NCBI GenBank assembly: GCA_035235625.1
Contig: CP141140.1
Coordinates: forward strand, 682,001 to 746,000
Reading direction: 5' to 3'
DNA: 64,000 bases
Origin: Saururus chinensis
Lineage: Eukaryota; Streptophyta; Magnoliopsida; Piperales; Saururaceae
Of the stretch, positions 36,459 to 48,660 are shown piece by piece. The translations under genes and the position numbers were made by a program. Numbering within the stretch: position 1 is the first letter of the stretch; each line of letters starts with the position of its first letter. The notes under the pieces were generated by a model, which saw nothing but the letters and a program-made list of their open reading frames with translations, was not told where the DNA came from and did no database searches.

Positions 36459-37347
36459 TGTCACGGGCACAAAGCTTTGCCTAGCGTTTGCACACGTGAT
36501 GGACTGGCTACACCACGTAGCCAGCAACCACTTTCTTCCCTTCCCACTCGTAGGCGCAAGGGAAACACAAGCAAAACAACAACACAAGTCTGACCTGCTG
36601 CATGGGTCTCCGCCCAAACTATTTTTCTGTCCACTAAAATACAAGATAGGGAGAGGGCAAGGCTGACCAACCAGGCTGAGAACTCTCTTCTCTTGCTCCC
36701 TGGTTCGTTGTGTAGGAAGAAATTAGATCATAATCAGCCATGGACACCCTACTCATCCCATTATATAGACTCAGCCTTAGGCTGGCCGTCCTAGTGCCAC
36801 TAGATGTACAAAACCCACCCAATACAAGAGTCCTCACCCTGTCCAACTCTTAGCCCAAAGCCATTCTGCCCTAGCATAGTTTAGGAAGTCTTCAAGAGTC
36901 CGTCCTCCGCTAGAAGTCCATCGCCATGCTGCCTCCAAGAGTTAGCCCATTCGAGGAAACCAACCACTCCAACTCCCATCCGCCCTAGGAGTGTGACCAG
37001 CCTGTTTGTGTGAGTCCTGTCCGTCCTAGGAACCTGCTGCCCGGTCTCCTACTCCAACTAGGAGTGCAGCCAACCAGCATAGCTGAATCCCATCCGTCTT
37101 AGGAGTCCTCCCCTAAGTCCAAGCAGTGCCCAGCTTCGCTGCTAGAGTTCCGCCTGCGCAAGGACTCCTACTAAGCTTACTCTACAAGGCAAGTAGCTCA
37201 TCTGGAACATCTCCCGCGCTGTCCTAGCATCCGTCCTTGCCCAAGGGGCTGCCTAGGCTGTCCGTCGCCTAGCAAAACTTGGCTGTCTGCTGCCAAGTAA
37301 GGGGGTAGCTGCCCCCTTTCCATATCCGTCAAGTTAAGGGGCTAACA
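36459..37347 (-). repeat. 5' LTR of the gag-only element (889 bp)
   Basis: Partner of the 29986-30874 LTR, same length, with TGTTAG...GTGACA ends on the minus strand. TCTATATAATGGG near 36758-36770 is the likely TATA box driving gag transcription. Confidence 0.88.
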
Positions 37348-37453
37348 CTTCCCCTATGGCTCAAGTTGTGACACAAGTGGACCTTGTTGAACCTATTAAG
37401 ACTATCCAGCTAGAGCAGTAACTTTTAGGTTCGACGTTATGTATGTTGCCCTT

Positions 37454-39456
37454 TGTAAAGCTCCAAAATTTTAACGTTTGAGCCTATTAGCGAGTTTTAG
37501 GGCCCAATAATAATTTTTTTTTAAAATAGACCATTTTGAGCTTTATTCTTTTGGAAAAGTCTTAAGATATTTGATAGGGCTCACAGAGACAAACGTATTG
37601 AGCCCAAGAACGTATGGATACCAAGATAGTATGCTATGGCCTCGAGAAATGTATCGTATGGGGGACCCACTTTAAAATAGAGAGAAAATATACTTTTGTG
37701 TAGTCTTGTTTCTAAGGGTTCGTCGATACGGGTCCAATGGTACAAAGAACTCATGATTCCGAGCTTGGGGTAAAAAGTTACGCCTATTTAAAGTTTTAAT
37801 TTTTATTTTATATTGAAAACAATTTTTTTTTAAAAAAATTATGTCAGCGCTATTGAAGGCGTCAGTATAGCTAACTGCTGACATGGCCTACACAAAGCAG
37901 GCACGGGCTTGCGCATGCATCAACGCTAACACATGATAGTTTTTTAAATTGTCGGTGGCGCACATTCGACAACTTTCTTTTATTATAAATAGAAGGGGGG
38001 AGGACCCAACTCGTTCCACATTTTATCTCCTCTTCTCCTTTGAGCTATGTCAATTTCTAAACTTTAAACTACCGTTTCTAAGCTATTTTTCGACTGATTT
38101 CTTCCATTTGAAAACTATTCCTAGCCAATTCGAGTGAGCTCTACGTCGTATAGGGGTCCATTGTTCAAGTTAGCTATTCTAAAGAGGGGGAAGGGAGACT
38201 CTGTCCATTGCTTTCGGGCCAAAGGGAAGAATTTGTTCTAGATGAAGGGGAGGCTTCGTCCGCCACTTTCGAGTCATAAGGAGAAATCATCTTGACATAA
38301 GGGGCGACTTTGTCTGCTGCTTCCGAGCCTCAAAAGGAGATCCTATCCCAACATGAGGGTAGGTTCCGCTTGCCGCTCCTAAGCCTGCAAACGAGACAAA
38401 GCTTTGACCGCCGATAGCTACTACGGTCAATTTTAAGAGTGAAGGGTAGGTACTTTTAAGCTCTAATTATGTGCTATGACTAAGTGTTCTATTTTGTAAT
38501 TCATTCGTTTCTTAAATAAATATTATTTAAAAAAATATTTATTAGGGGTCAGGCGAACACTAATATAATAGTGTAGCGTACACCTCCAAGATAGATTTTA
38601 TCGTGATATGAACTTTAAGATATTATTATTATTTAAATTATATTTTTGAATAATTATGACCAGATTGAAAGGGTAGTTATTTGGTATAAATCCCAAAAAC
38701 CTATTCTCGGTTTTGAAGGATAGTTATTTGATATAAAACCCAAAAGCTATTAGAGTTATGATTCATAGGTACTGCCTATTATTACATATGACATGCCCAT
38801 GAAGTTGGATATCGTGGAAAGATCATCTTCATTTTGATCTTGTTACCTTACGAGCACGGGTATATGTCGCTCCAGTTTTGGCGACATTATGTGAATGATA
38901 AATTATCCAATTTTGAATTATTTATCAGATTTTGATTACAAATGATTTATCCGAGTTTACCGGATTTTGTGAAGAACTATTTCATCTCACTTTTTGTATA
39001 AGAAGTACATTGGATTATGTTAGTCGATAATATTATTTTGAATCGACTTTTGAATATACAATATTATAAAATTATTTTATGTATATTTATTTATGCTTTA
39101 TGTTTTAGAATGTTAATAGAATTTAATTCTATCTACTAAGTATAATTATATTCACTCACCCCTAAATGCTGCAAGTCCGAATGAAGAAGTGGATGTTAAT
39201 GAAGATTGTTGGTAGAACTTCGAAAGATCTACATTTTTATCTACCTTATCAAGTTCTTTTAATATGTATTTATTTTGACACTTGCATGACTTTGATTTTA
39301 CTAAGGCATGATAAACCTTATTTTGTAAAGTTTTGTAATTATATAAATTAATAAATAGTTATTATTTTATACACAGTTGATCTTGGCCCATATTTTATTG
39401 TTACGAATAAGCGGTATTCCAAAATTTAAAGTAATTTAAAAAGTCATGGTGCTACA
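37454..39456 (+). mobile_element. Solo LTR E (2003 bp)
   Basis: Starts TGTAAAGCTCCAAAATTTT and ends GTCATGGTGCTACA. An exact target duplication CCCTT lies at 37449-37453 and 39457-39461. A U3 box related to those in B and D lies at 37715-37771. ATTATAAATAGAAGGGG at about 37982 is a likely TATA box. Tandem repeats of about 60 bp (38180-38400) follow, in the place where D has its tandem units. It is a diverged relative of D. No internal genes or second LTR are present. Confidence 0.9.
38180..38400 (+). repeat. Diverged tandem repeat in LTR E, about 60-bp units
   Basis: Three or four units containing GGGGAGGCTTCGTCCGCCA-like and TTTCGAGTCATAAGGAGA-like words. The position after the TATA box parallels the 180-bp units of LTR D. 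Confidence 0.6.
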
Positions 39457-40249
39457 CCCTTTTTTTTTCAACGTGGAGCCTCAAAGGGCTATAGGATTTT
39501 ATCATGACATACAAGAATTATACAAGATGCCCACAATGAATAACACAAAGGACAATGAAAAGCTTTTTTTATTTTTATCAAAGTGGTTATGTGAAACCCA
39601 CCAAATAGTACCACAGATACATTAAAGCACATAAAGAATAGGACCCCATTTATATATGACAAGCACTAGCACACAATCTTGGTTGTGTGGACCATGGCTA
39701 TACGGGTAGTTGGGTTTTCTCAAAGGAGCTGCCAGATAAGGATTGGGTGCTCCTAAGCACCCAAGCGCTTGTTAATTATTCACTAAAACATATACAAATT
39801 GTAACACTCCAAAGCCAATAAGTCACCTAACAACAAAATGTAGAAGGTGCAAGATAGGGATTGACAACGGCAAATGGAACCAACACCACGAGAGAACAAC
39901 TACTGTAATCCTCAAGGATGGTCTTTTATGGGTGTTAATTACCAATTCAAGCATTCCTCCCAAGCGGTAATGAGGATGCCTACAACTAGGGCTAGGAATT
40001 GGATCGGAGCCCAGGTCAGTCTTGACTGCACTTAAATTATGGCCCAACTCTATTTATTAAACAGGTCAGGTTGGGCATGCAGAACACCCTATATTTTTTG
40101 TCAAGTAATTTTTTTTCTTAACTTAATATTTTATAAGTTATCTTTGCAAGGGCAAAATTTTGAATAAATTTAGATGCCTTATAATATTATAAATAGATGT
40201 CAAATATTTTTTGTATTATTTGAGAAAGTGAGAGTGAGAGAGCATTGCG
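39457..40249. other. Non-coding stretch next to Ty3 pol remnant
   Basis: No gene. It probably contains the 3' end of the Ty3 element whose pol lies to the right, but I could not find LTR boundaries. Confidence 0.4.
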
Positions 40250-41850
40250 GCATTATAAGAAAGGCTTCGATGAAGTCCATTGAGACGTCCTCCCAAATCC
40301 AATCAGGTTTGGGAAGGGGCTAAAGTAGACCCCCGAGAAATGTGGTAGAAGCTTTAGAACATTGGCAAACTTGGCAGGAGAAGATAAAATCATGCACATC
40401 ACAACGGATACCTTGCCACATAAAACTTTGGCTCATGCACTTGTGTGGAAGGAGTCCTCATATCCGGCAAAAGGAGATTCGTGCAAATGAGAAAGAATGG
40501 TAGAACATAGCTGTATATCAACTGAAACCCAAAGAGGATCCTTCCAATATAGCAAGTCCCCCTGCAAAACAAATGAAGCATTAAGGATCTTGTTGCAAGT
40601 GGGCCAATAAATCTTAGGCCTCTGGGTCCTAGGAATATTCCTAACGGAAGAGGTCCATGAAGGGAAAGACAAGACCGGACAATGGCATAGCCTATCTTGT
40701 AGAAAACATGCGGGAAAGGGCATCAATGACAATATTCTCATAACTTTTTTTGTAAACCAACTTATAATCATAGCCCAAAAGTTTAGAAATCTAATATTGT
40801 TGGGCAGGAGTAGAGATACGTTGTACCAAAAGATATTTCAAAGGCTGATGATTAGCGCGAATAATAAAGTGGCAACCTAATAGGTAAGGCCGTCATTTAG
40901 TTACTACACGGACAATAGTGAGCACCTCTCTCATAGGAAGAAAGGGAGAGAATGACCGAGGATGACTTTTTTAGAGAATGTAATTGGTTGGCTAGTTTGT
41001 AATAAGACTACCCCCAATCCAATCAGAGGCATCTGTCTCCACAATGAATGGCTGAAAAAAATTAAGCAAGACAAACATAGGAGCTGTAGACATGGTCATC
41101 TACAAGGTGTCAAAGGCTACTTGAGCATCAGTGGACCATTAGAAGAAACCTTTTTTTAGCAAGGTGATAAGAGGATCAACTATAGTTTTGTAGTTAGAAA
41201 TGAAGTGACAATAATACCCGATTAAGCCCAGAACACCCTGCAAGGCCTTTGGGGAAGACAGAACAAGCCACTCCAATGTAGTTGTGACCTTGGTTGGATC
41301 AGTCGACATGCCATCAGCTATAATGATATGCCTCAAGTAAGCAACTTGAGTATTGCCAAAATACACTTAGAGAGTTTGAGGAATAGAGAATGCTGCTCCA
41401 AGAGGGTAAAAACACGACGAAGATGTGATAAATGAGATTCCCAAGAAGGGTTGCCAAAATGTTATAGAAAATACTAAGACAAAGTGGCACAAATATGGAT
41501 AGAAGACCTGATACATAAGACTCTGAAAGGTGAAGGGAGCATTAGTAAGTCAAAAAGGCATTACCAAAATCTCAAAATGCCCATCTTGTGTGCAAAATAT
41601 TTTTTTATGAATATCAACAAGGTACATCCATCTGATGATACAAGGAGTGCAAATCCAACTTAGAAAAATAATGAGAACCTCCCAATTCATCTAGAAGTTC
41701 TTTAATAATTAGAATTGAACATTTATCCTTGAGGGTGATAGCATTTACCCTTGAAAATATAATTTTAAGGAAATTTCTTTCTAATATCTTCCTCTTAGAT
41801 CGTGACATTGTTAAATAATAATATCAAAGTCAAGTTGTGCGATCATGCAC
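40250..41850 (-). pseudogene. Degraded Ty3 (gypsy/chromovirus-like) pol: RT, RNase H and integrase N-terminus
   Basis: On the minus strand, broken frames show pol domains in the proper order. Reverse transcriptase lies near 41610-41730 (LLDELGGSHYFSKLDLHSLY). The RT/RNase H connection lies at 41139-41366 (YLRHIIIADGMSTDPTKV and GLIGYYCHFISNY). The integrase HHCC zinc-binding region lies at 40400-40560 (GDLLYWKD, HESPFAGYED) and continues into the start of the integrase core near 40260-40420 (VCQCSKA, WEDVSMDFIEAF). Stops and frameshifts occur throughout and the catalytic core of integrase is missing. No gag was found. It is an old, immobile remnant. Confidence 0.85.
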
Positions 41851-43244
41851 GTAAATCCCGACTTTACCCTACTTTTAAATTAGGTAAAGTTTTAAAACCT
41901 TAACCCTAACTTTATTTTTTTAGAGGGTGGGTTTAATTTTTATAGCCCTACCTACAACAAGAACTAGATTTGAGGTAGAGACATTTGTAGTAGCACATTC
42001 CTTGCAGTGACAATGGATGATGACCCCGCGACAGACCTCTACTCATCCTTGACCCAATAACCCAAGGGATGACACATTGGGGCATGCCCAAGCCAAAGTG
42101 AGTGGCGAAGAACCAATTCACCAGTCACCCCAAGCTCAAAGTACAGTGACTTGATGAAGCAAACACTAAAAGGCCACCCGCTTCAAAGGTGGCTGACCAG
42201 CAAAGTGGGAGCCACTGCACTTGCCCCTTGAAAACTCAAGAACCTGACATACATGGGGTAGATTTATAAAGGAGATCGAGAAAGGGCAAGTACCCAGGAC
42301 AAAAGGAATGAGGCCTGAAAGAAAGGACAAGATGGAAGGGCAGTTTTAAGGAAAGGAGAACAAATCAGAGTAACATGGGAATAAGGAAGAGAGGGAGGGG
42401 GGAAAGCAAGCGGCTCAATGGTCTATAGTCGGCCAAAAGAACACCACATGGAAAAAGGAGTTGAGAGGCAAGGCACCCAGAAAAAGAGGGCACTGCCACT
42501 GCAAAACCCTGATTCGCCTCAAAGGCTCCTTTTCCTATGTGTAGACGTAGCGATACACACATACTTAAAAGTAGATTTAACCTTTCTGAGAAATTAAAAA
42601 AATGCTTTCAAATAGAAAAAAAATATTTTTTTACTATTTTGATTTCAAACATTTTCCTCCGCAACGGTTTACATGGCTGATGACCACAAGCTTTCAATTT
42701 TCAATATCACCTATTTCTACTATGAGATCAAACGATGATGAACCACATAAATAAATGATGCAAAAAACAGCTGACATCACTCTTAGTTATGGAAAAATAT
42801 ATTTTAAATAAGGCAAAACATAGGCTGCGGCCCGAAACTACCTTTAGTAACATACACAAACAATGGTGAAAACTACGTTACTTACGTATTGGACGTATCA
42901 GCCTGCCGCAATAGTCTATGCAGAGAGCTTAGTCTATGCCCCTCGTTAAGTAATCAAGATCTTATGTCATAATGTCAATGAAAATCGTTGTCATAATGTC
43001 ATAAAATTTTAAGAAGCAACTTATGCTGTGTGCAGTTGAAATACGGAATTACACCGAAGGCAGTTGGGCCCTCATGTATCCAGCCAGCTTCTTTTAATCA
43101 CGTTTGTTTTTATATTTATGGTACATTGATCATGCCGAAAACAAGGGATTGATTCCTGCTTTTTAGCTTTTCATATCATAATATCGAAGATATCAGATTT
43201 GAAATCCCAACTGCAAAATCCAGGTTCCGTACCACATTACCATT
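41851..43244. other. Spacer between Ty3 remnant and the UBA gene
   Basis: No recognisable gene on either strand. No cytosine methyltransferase motif was seen here or further left, which matters for the neighbouring DRM-like gene. The frame at 42365-42562 (minus) is unmatched. Confidence 0.5.
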
Positions 43245-45432
43245 TCAAAGCAAAGCTATGACAGATGCATTTTGAAGCATTTCCATTTTAACCTCCACAG
43301 ATGCATCTTCCAGACCCTGCACCATATTAACACAAACCCAAATCGGATGTTAAAACTGCCCAAAAATATTAAAAAAATGGAATTTACGGGGGGCTATCAC
43401 ATCCGCGAAAAAAAAAAAAATCAGACGTAATCAAATCAGATTACTCAAAATATTTCACACCTGATATGCAGTGTTGAGGTAAAATGTTCAAAAATATAAA
43501 AAAATGGAATTCGCAGGACTACCACATCCGCAAAAAATATCACAATCACATGAGATAACTCAATATGTTCCACATCCAATATGTAGTGTCCTACCACCTT
43601 TAATAAATTCTCCCGCGTATAGCTTATTTTTCAAGCAACCAATTGCTATGCAAAAAATTTGCATTCCAGACCAAAATGAGTACAGGAATAATTCAGGAAA
43701 GCATTTAAAAAATCTGACCTTATCATTCTGTGAAGGGGCATTGGCAATTTGCTTTGCAAAAATTGAATCAGCCAGCTCCAATATTGGAGCATTAGAACCT
43801 TACAAAAAGCAAAACTTAATATGATTTTGGAATAATGATGAATACCTTATTAAACAAGGAAGAGGACATTAAAGCTAACTGCTTACCGGAGTTACTGATA
43901 GCTTCAGAAACTTCTCTTTCTGAAAAACCCATTTCAAGCAGGTGATGTGTCTTCTCCATTGTATCATATAGATTCAGATCTGTGGTTACCTTTTGATTAT
44001 AAAATTCAGACAAATTTTCAGGATAAAATTGGCATCACACATGCATCTATATGTGATGCATAAACAACTCTTCACTCATTTAGAAGAAAATTTCTGAAAC
44101 AAGACCCATAATACAAGAGCAAAGAACCTTTTCATTCATTCTATGCATTTGAATAGAATCATCTGTGTCCTTTTTTCCAGAGCTTCCGGCAGTTTGAGCA
44201 GTGACAATAAAGTCTATTAAACTTGCTATGGAGGCCTCGTCACCTGTAATTCATAAAACTTGACATATAACTCTACTTGGCAAGATCAATTTTAAATGGC
44301 CTTAAGAGAGAAAAGAGAGCACATGCACCAAAGAGCAAATTACATGCTTCGAAAAGTTTTTTAAATGGTCATTCATATAGATTTAGCGTTTTCAATACAT
44401 GGCCCTCATAATTAATAAAAAATTAAAATTAACATAAATGGTCCCTCATGTTTCATTGTTGTCCTTCAATAAGGAAGTTTTTTTGTTTGTATAAATCATT
44501 TTTTATGTCACAAAATGCACATATTCATTGTGCTATAGATTTAACGAACTTTGGATATAACTTATGTGTGGGCTAAAATGTCAGCTGGTAACTACTTTAA
44601 GGGCAAAAATAAATAGAATGAAAATATGAAAGGGCCAAACTCTAGGAACTAATATGGAAAAGCCCTTGAGACTTCTATTTACCTACTACTCACTTGGAAA
44701 TAGGATTAAAGATAGATTTTCAATATACTAATACTACATATCCAAAAAAATTAATTATAACGATAAAATCACAAAGGGCATCCAGTGCAAAAGAGTTGAT
44801 GATCAATTGTACACATGTACGACTTTTTAGAAAGAAGTATTCAATTTTTTTTTTCCAAATGACAAATAAAAGAAGCAAATACAGCAAAACACAAGTTAAA
44901 ATAATGTTCTTTGTAACAGCAGAGTAAATCCAGCAGAAGCACATATTATAACCAGAAAACACAGTCAAGGAAATTACCCAATGTTTATAGTTAGTTTAAG
45001 CGTTAACTAAATCCAGTTCAGTTTGATTAAAAAAAATAGAGACAAATTAATGCATTGAAAGCTTAACATACCAAGAGCGTTGATTGCATAATCAATGTCT
45101 TTTATCGAGAAGTTCATCATTAATAACAACTTCCTTTTGTCAGAGATAAGCTCATCAGAGCCATCAACCGCCTGTCAAAGAGAGGAATTCTTTACTATGT
45201 GTTCAAGAAAATAGTCAGTGCGGTGCCTATTCGTTCGAAGTTGGGTACAATTGTCCGAACTTCATGACGCCAATTTCAATCATTGCTTTTTGAAGAAAAA
45301 AATTAAGGTCTGGTGCGAGAATTATAAATACACATATGGACAGACAGAGTATAATATTTTAAAGCGAAAAAGAGGGAGATGAAGTACACGAGTAACCTCA
45401 ATCTCTTGAAAACAGCGAAGAGAAGGATCCAT
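43245..45432 (-). CDS. Short DRM-like protein with two UBA domains and no methyltransferase domain
   Basis: Six exons on the minus strand: 45432-45397, 45171-45072, 44243-44128, 43989-43887, 43798-43719 and 43316-43245 (stop). All have GT-AG borders and join in frame to 168 residues. Two UBA-type three-helix repeats are visible: residues 25-64 (LLLMMNFSIKDIDYAIN, then LIDFIVTAQTA) and 97-137 (LLEMGFSEREVSEAIS, then LADSIFAKQIA). The 'Gly ... I..L.DFI.AAQ.A' pattern is that of the N-terminal UBA array of plant DRM de novo DNA methyltransferases and DRM3. No catalytic motifs follow; exon 6 ends in a short novel tail. It is either a truncated gene whose 3' part was lost beside the Ty3 remnant, or a small UBA-only paralog. 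The start is the ATG in ACCATGG context. The acceptor of exon 4 is weak, and further 3' exons cannot be excluded. Confidence 0.7.
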
Positions 45433-46834
45433 GGTTGAACTAGTTTCAGCTCGTAGGTAGTCTAGACCATCTGAGGCGTCAGGCAATCCAAAATTGGAAC
45501 GCAAGCAACTCCGCCTTAGCAACTAACAAAATCTCAGAACAACTACCTATTAAAAAAAAAAAAAACAATCTCAGAAGTGAAATTCGGAAAATGCAGAAAG
45601 CGAAGGCGAAAAAACCTAATTTCGTTAGGGTGGAAGCAAAGCGCTGAGATAAATTCAAATGTCGTAAACAACAAAAACAGAGAGAGAACAAGTGTAACAG
45701 TGACTGAACCTTTGAAGTGAAGTTTGAAGGGGGAAAAGAGAGAGAGGGATTCCCTGGAAGGAGGGTGTTTATTCACCCAATGCCCAAATCGCTGGAAAGA
45801 GGCAGCTGCTACCAGAAATTTATAGTATTATAATATTCCCTTCTGTCCTAACTCTATTTAATATTTTAAAATATTTAAAATTTATTTTATTTTAAAAAAT
45901 TAAATAAAATTATTAATATTATTTTTATAACCTTTTCTAATAAAAAAGACAATAGTGAATTAGTGCTTTAGAACCCAGTGTTACGCATCACTATCTTGTT
46001 TTTGAATGATTGCCTCATCAAATTTTTGCGTGAAATTTTTTTAAAAAAATAAAAAAGTATTATAGCATTTGTATCCATCATTTCAGTGTAGTATTTTTTA
46101 TTTAAATCAAAATAAAATTTTTAATAAACGATAAAAAGTAAATAAAAATGAATGTGTATTTCTTATCAGCTGTTGGATTTTGATTTGGGGATGTACCTTA
46201 CTCATGCTAATAATTATTTTTATAATTTTATTAACAGAAAAATCATTCGGAAGTGAAGGTATGAAATATGAACCACGAACATGCCATATTTCCTATGGAG
46301 GCAAGGTCAAGAGATACGAAACATACAATATACACTCTAAGTCTCATTATATATCTTCGTACTGTCATAAACTGCCCCCATCCAATACCTATCTATTATT
46401 GCTATCTATTCTTTCCGTCCGACATATATTAATTGTCGTAGCCATCCATCAATAATTTTGCCATATTGCGGGCCCTTATATGTCCATCTCAATAATTTAA
46501 AGTGCAAATAAATAATAAAAAATCTAACAAATCAACATCGTGATACGACATGGACCTTATCCTAAGTTAATATTTCTGTACATATTTTTTATTAATATAT
46601 TTTTTTTATAATTTATTATCATTTTATAAAAAATTAATTTATATGAGCACATAACTTAATTTAGGGGGTTAACAAGTTTGAAACTTTGAATCACCGCCTG
46701 CCCTACCCTTTTGACCATAGGATCGATATCTGATGACTTAAGATGCCCATGCTTAGCGCACTCAAAGGTGGCTTCATTCTGACTTTTTTATTTATAAAAA
46801 TTATTATTTTAAGGATAGCACAAATAAAAATACT

Positions 46835-46865
<31 letters not shown>
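45433..46865. other. 5' flank of the UBA gene and AT-rich spacer
   Basis: The minus-strand flank up to about 45780 is moderately GC-rich and may hold a leader exon and promoter. A decayed Stowaway end (ATATTCCCTTCTGTCC) lies at 45832. Beyond that the DNA is AT-rich with no gene visible. Confidence 0.45.
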
Positions 46866-46868
<3 letters not shown>

Positions 46869-47080
46869 AAAAAGTTTATATGAGCCCAGGCTCATATATG
46901 TCTATATAAGCCCGGACTCTATGGACCGTCGGATTTATATCCGATGGCCCATAATACTTACGGGTTTTATGAGTATTATAAACCCATGAGTAATATGGGC
47001 TGCCAGATGTAAATCCGATGGCTCATAGAGCCCGGGCTCATATAGAGATATATAAGCCCGGGCTCATATAAACGGGACTC
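46866..47080. mobile_element. Inverted-repeat MITE inside a (TA)n microsatellite (Micron-like)
   Basis: About 215 bp lie between TA tracts (46837-46865 and 47081-47101). The arms GTTTATATGAGCCCAGGCTC and GAGCCCGGGCTTATATATCT (the latter read from the right on the minus strand) pair with each other. Sub-repeats GGCTCATA and GTCGGATTTATATCCGATGG recur inside. Micron elements of rice, Mutator-like MITEs, are known to insert in TA microsatellites; assignment to that group is by analogy. Confidence 0.65.
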
Positions 47081-47319
47081 ATATATATATATATATATAT
47101 AACTCTTAATGAGTACTCTAGTTAACTCAATAATGTCTAGCTCTCAAGAATACGATGTAGTGTCAATGTTTTTTTATGGAATACCGATATTAATCCTGCT
47201 TGTAAGCAAGTGACACATATATTATGGAGGAGACACTAAAGCTTACAGTAAAGTAGTGCGTCATGAAGGCTAATTTTTTTAGCGAAAAAAGAAACGCTAA
47301 TTTGCAAAAACTTTTTTTG

Positions 47320-47791
47320 TTGACACATAAGACTCATGCATCTTTGGACATATAATATATGCGAATGGCTGTCACCTTTGGGAAAATTCAGCAAGCTCGA
47401 CCAATGTTGAAGTTTATGGCATAAAATATAACTTAAGAAAATAATATTTTTCCTCTTTTTTTCACACTAAAACTCAATGGTCAAATCTCACTCTGGGTAT
47501 AAAAATATGGTAATAAATATTTCTTCTTCTTCTTTCTTACTTTCAGTAACATTTTTATACGTAAGACTCGTGCATCTTTGGACATATAATATATGTCAAC
47601 GGGATTTTACCTTTGGGAAAATTCAACAAGTTTGACCAATGCTAAAATTTATGGCATAAAATATAACTTAAGAAAATGATATTCCCCGTCTACTATTTTT
47701 TACTCAAAAACTTAATGGCCAAATCCGGTTTCGGGGGAATAAAAATATCGTAATAAATATTTCTCCTTCTTTTTTCTTACTTCCAGTAACA
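47320..47791 (+). repeat. Tandem duplication, about 236-bp unit, two diverged copies
   Basis: Copies at about 47320-47555 and 47556-47791 share GCATCTTTGGACATATAATA, CCTTTGGGAAAATTCA, GGCATAAAATATAACTTAAG and TTTCTTACTTTCAGTAACAT (one mismatch). The divergence is clearly older than that of the 567-bp duplication near CCT4. Confidence 0.85.
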
Positions 47792-47871
47792 TCACATTCA
47801 TCCAGCACTACATAGCTTCATCACTTCATTATGTTCTCACTAGAATAAAATTATAATTTATTATTTATTAG

Positions 47872-48660
47872 ACCGGGGTTAATATTATCGTAACGTTAGT
47901 TACCTACATGCTTAATGGATAGCATCTCCATCGTTATTCTAATAAGATCAAATCTCGAAGTAGTTCTACCTAACAATTAATACTTCAACATATATCATAA
48001 AATTAATTTTTTTATTTACTTATAATCCAATAAATTATTCTTTCATGAAATTAGGTAAATTATTCATTCATAGCATCAGATAATCATTCGGTATAGAGTA
48101 CGCTAAATCGACTATTCCAAGGAATTGATAAATTCTTCTTTCATAAAGTCTAATAAGTCGACCATCTAAAAAGTCTAATAAATCATTAGGAATCAAACAC
48201 ATCATTTTTTCACATAGTCTAATAATTCGATCATTCAAAAAAATCTAATAAATTATTTGAAATCAGATATGTTATTTTTTTACAAAGCCGAGTTGTGATA
48301 ACTAACGGCTTACACCTACGCTCATGAGGCCATAGAAGGATAGAAATTGCTCATGATATTCTAAATATTATGCACACCAGAGCCAAGTGTGGCAAGTATC
48401 TGTATTTCAAGCCATGATACCTAACAACCTATTTCCACGCTTATGGGACTACAAAAGCCATAAGGATAAGAATTTCTCATGATATTCCACATCTTGTGCA
48501 TGCCAAAGCCAAGCATGGCAGGTATCTAGAGGGTCCGAATACCCAAATCATCAAAATTCTATGTATTAGACATTCATATCGTAAGATAAATCTTTCTTTC
48601 ATCAAACAAAAAGTTTTTTAAAATAATATATAATATCTCATAAAATATGTCATCATGAAT
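47872..48660 (-). mobile_element. Fragment of an A/B-family LTR
   Basis: It carries the conserved 3'-LTR box (GTTAGTTACCTACATGC, ATCTCCATCG, GAAGTAGTTCTACCTAAC) in the same orientation as LTR A, followed by material resembling A downstream of 13830. A duplicated segment of about 125 bp lies at 48290-48415 and 48416-48540 (GATACCTAACAACC and AGCCAAGCATGGCAGGTATC words). Both ends are undefined. Confidence 0.6.

Larger units (their letters stand above)
29986..37347 (-). mobile_element. Gag-only LTR retrotransposon (TR-GAG type), split by solo LTR C2
   Basis: Two LTRs of exactly 889 bp lie at 29986-30874 and 36459-37347, both with TG...CA ends. The element is flanked by CTTCT (29981-29985) and CTTCC (37348-37352), a target duplication with one mismatch. 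Without the nested LTR (31064-34949 plus one target copy) it is about 3.5 kb. The interior, read on the minus strand, holds one gag region and no protease, reverse transcriptase, RNase H or integrase. Next to the 3' LTR (left copy) is a purine-rich AGTGCGGGAGGCC, a likely polypurine tract. Next to the 5' LTR (right copy) is GTTGGTTCCATTGCTGG, a possible primer-binding site. Elements of this design are known as TR-GAG and depend on enzymes from other Ty3 elements. Confidence 0.85.
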
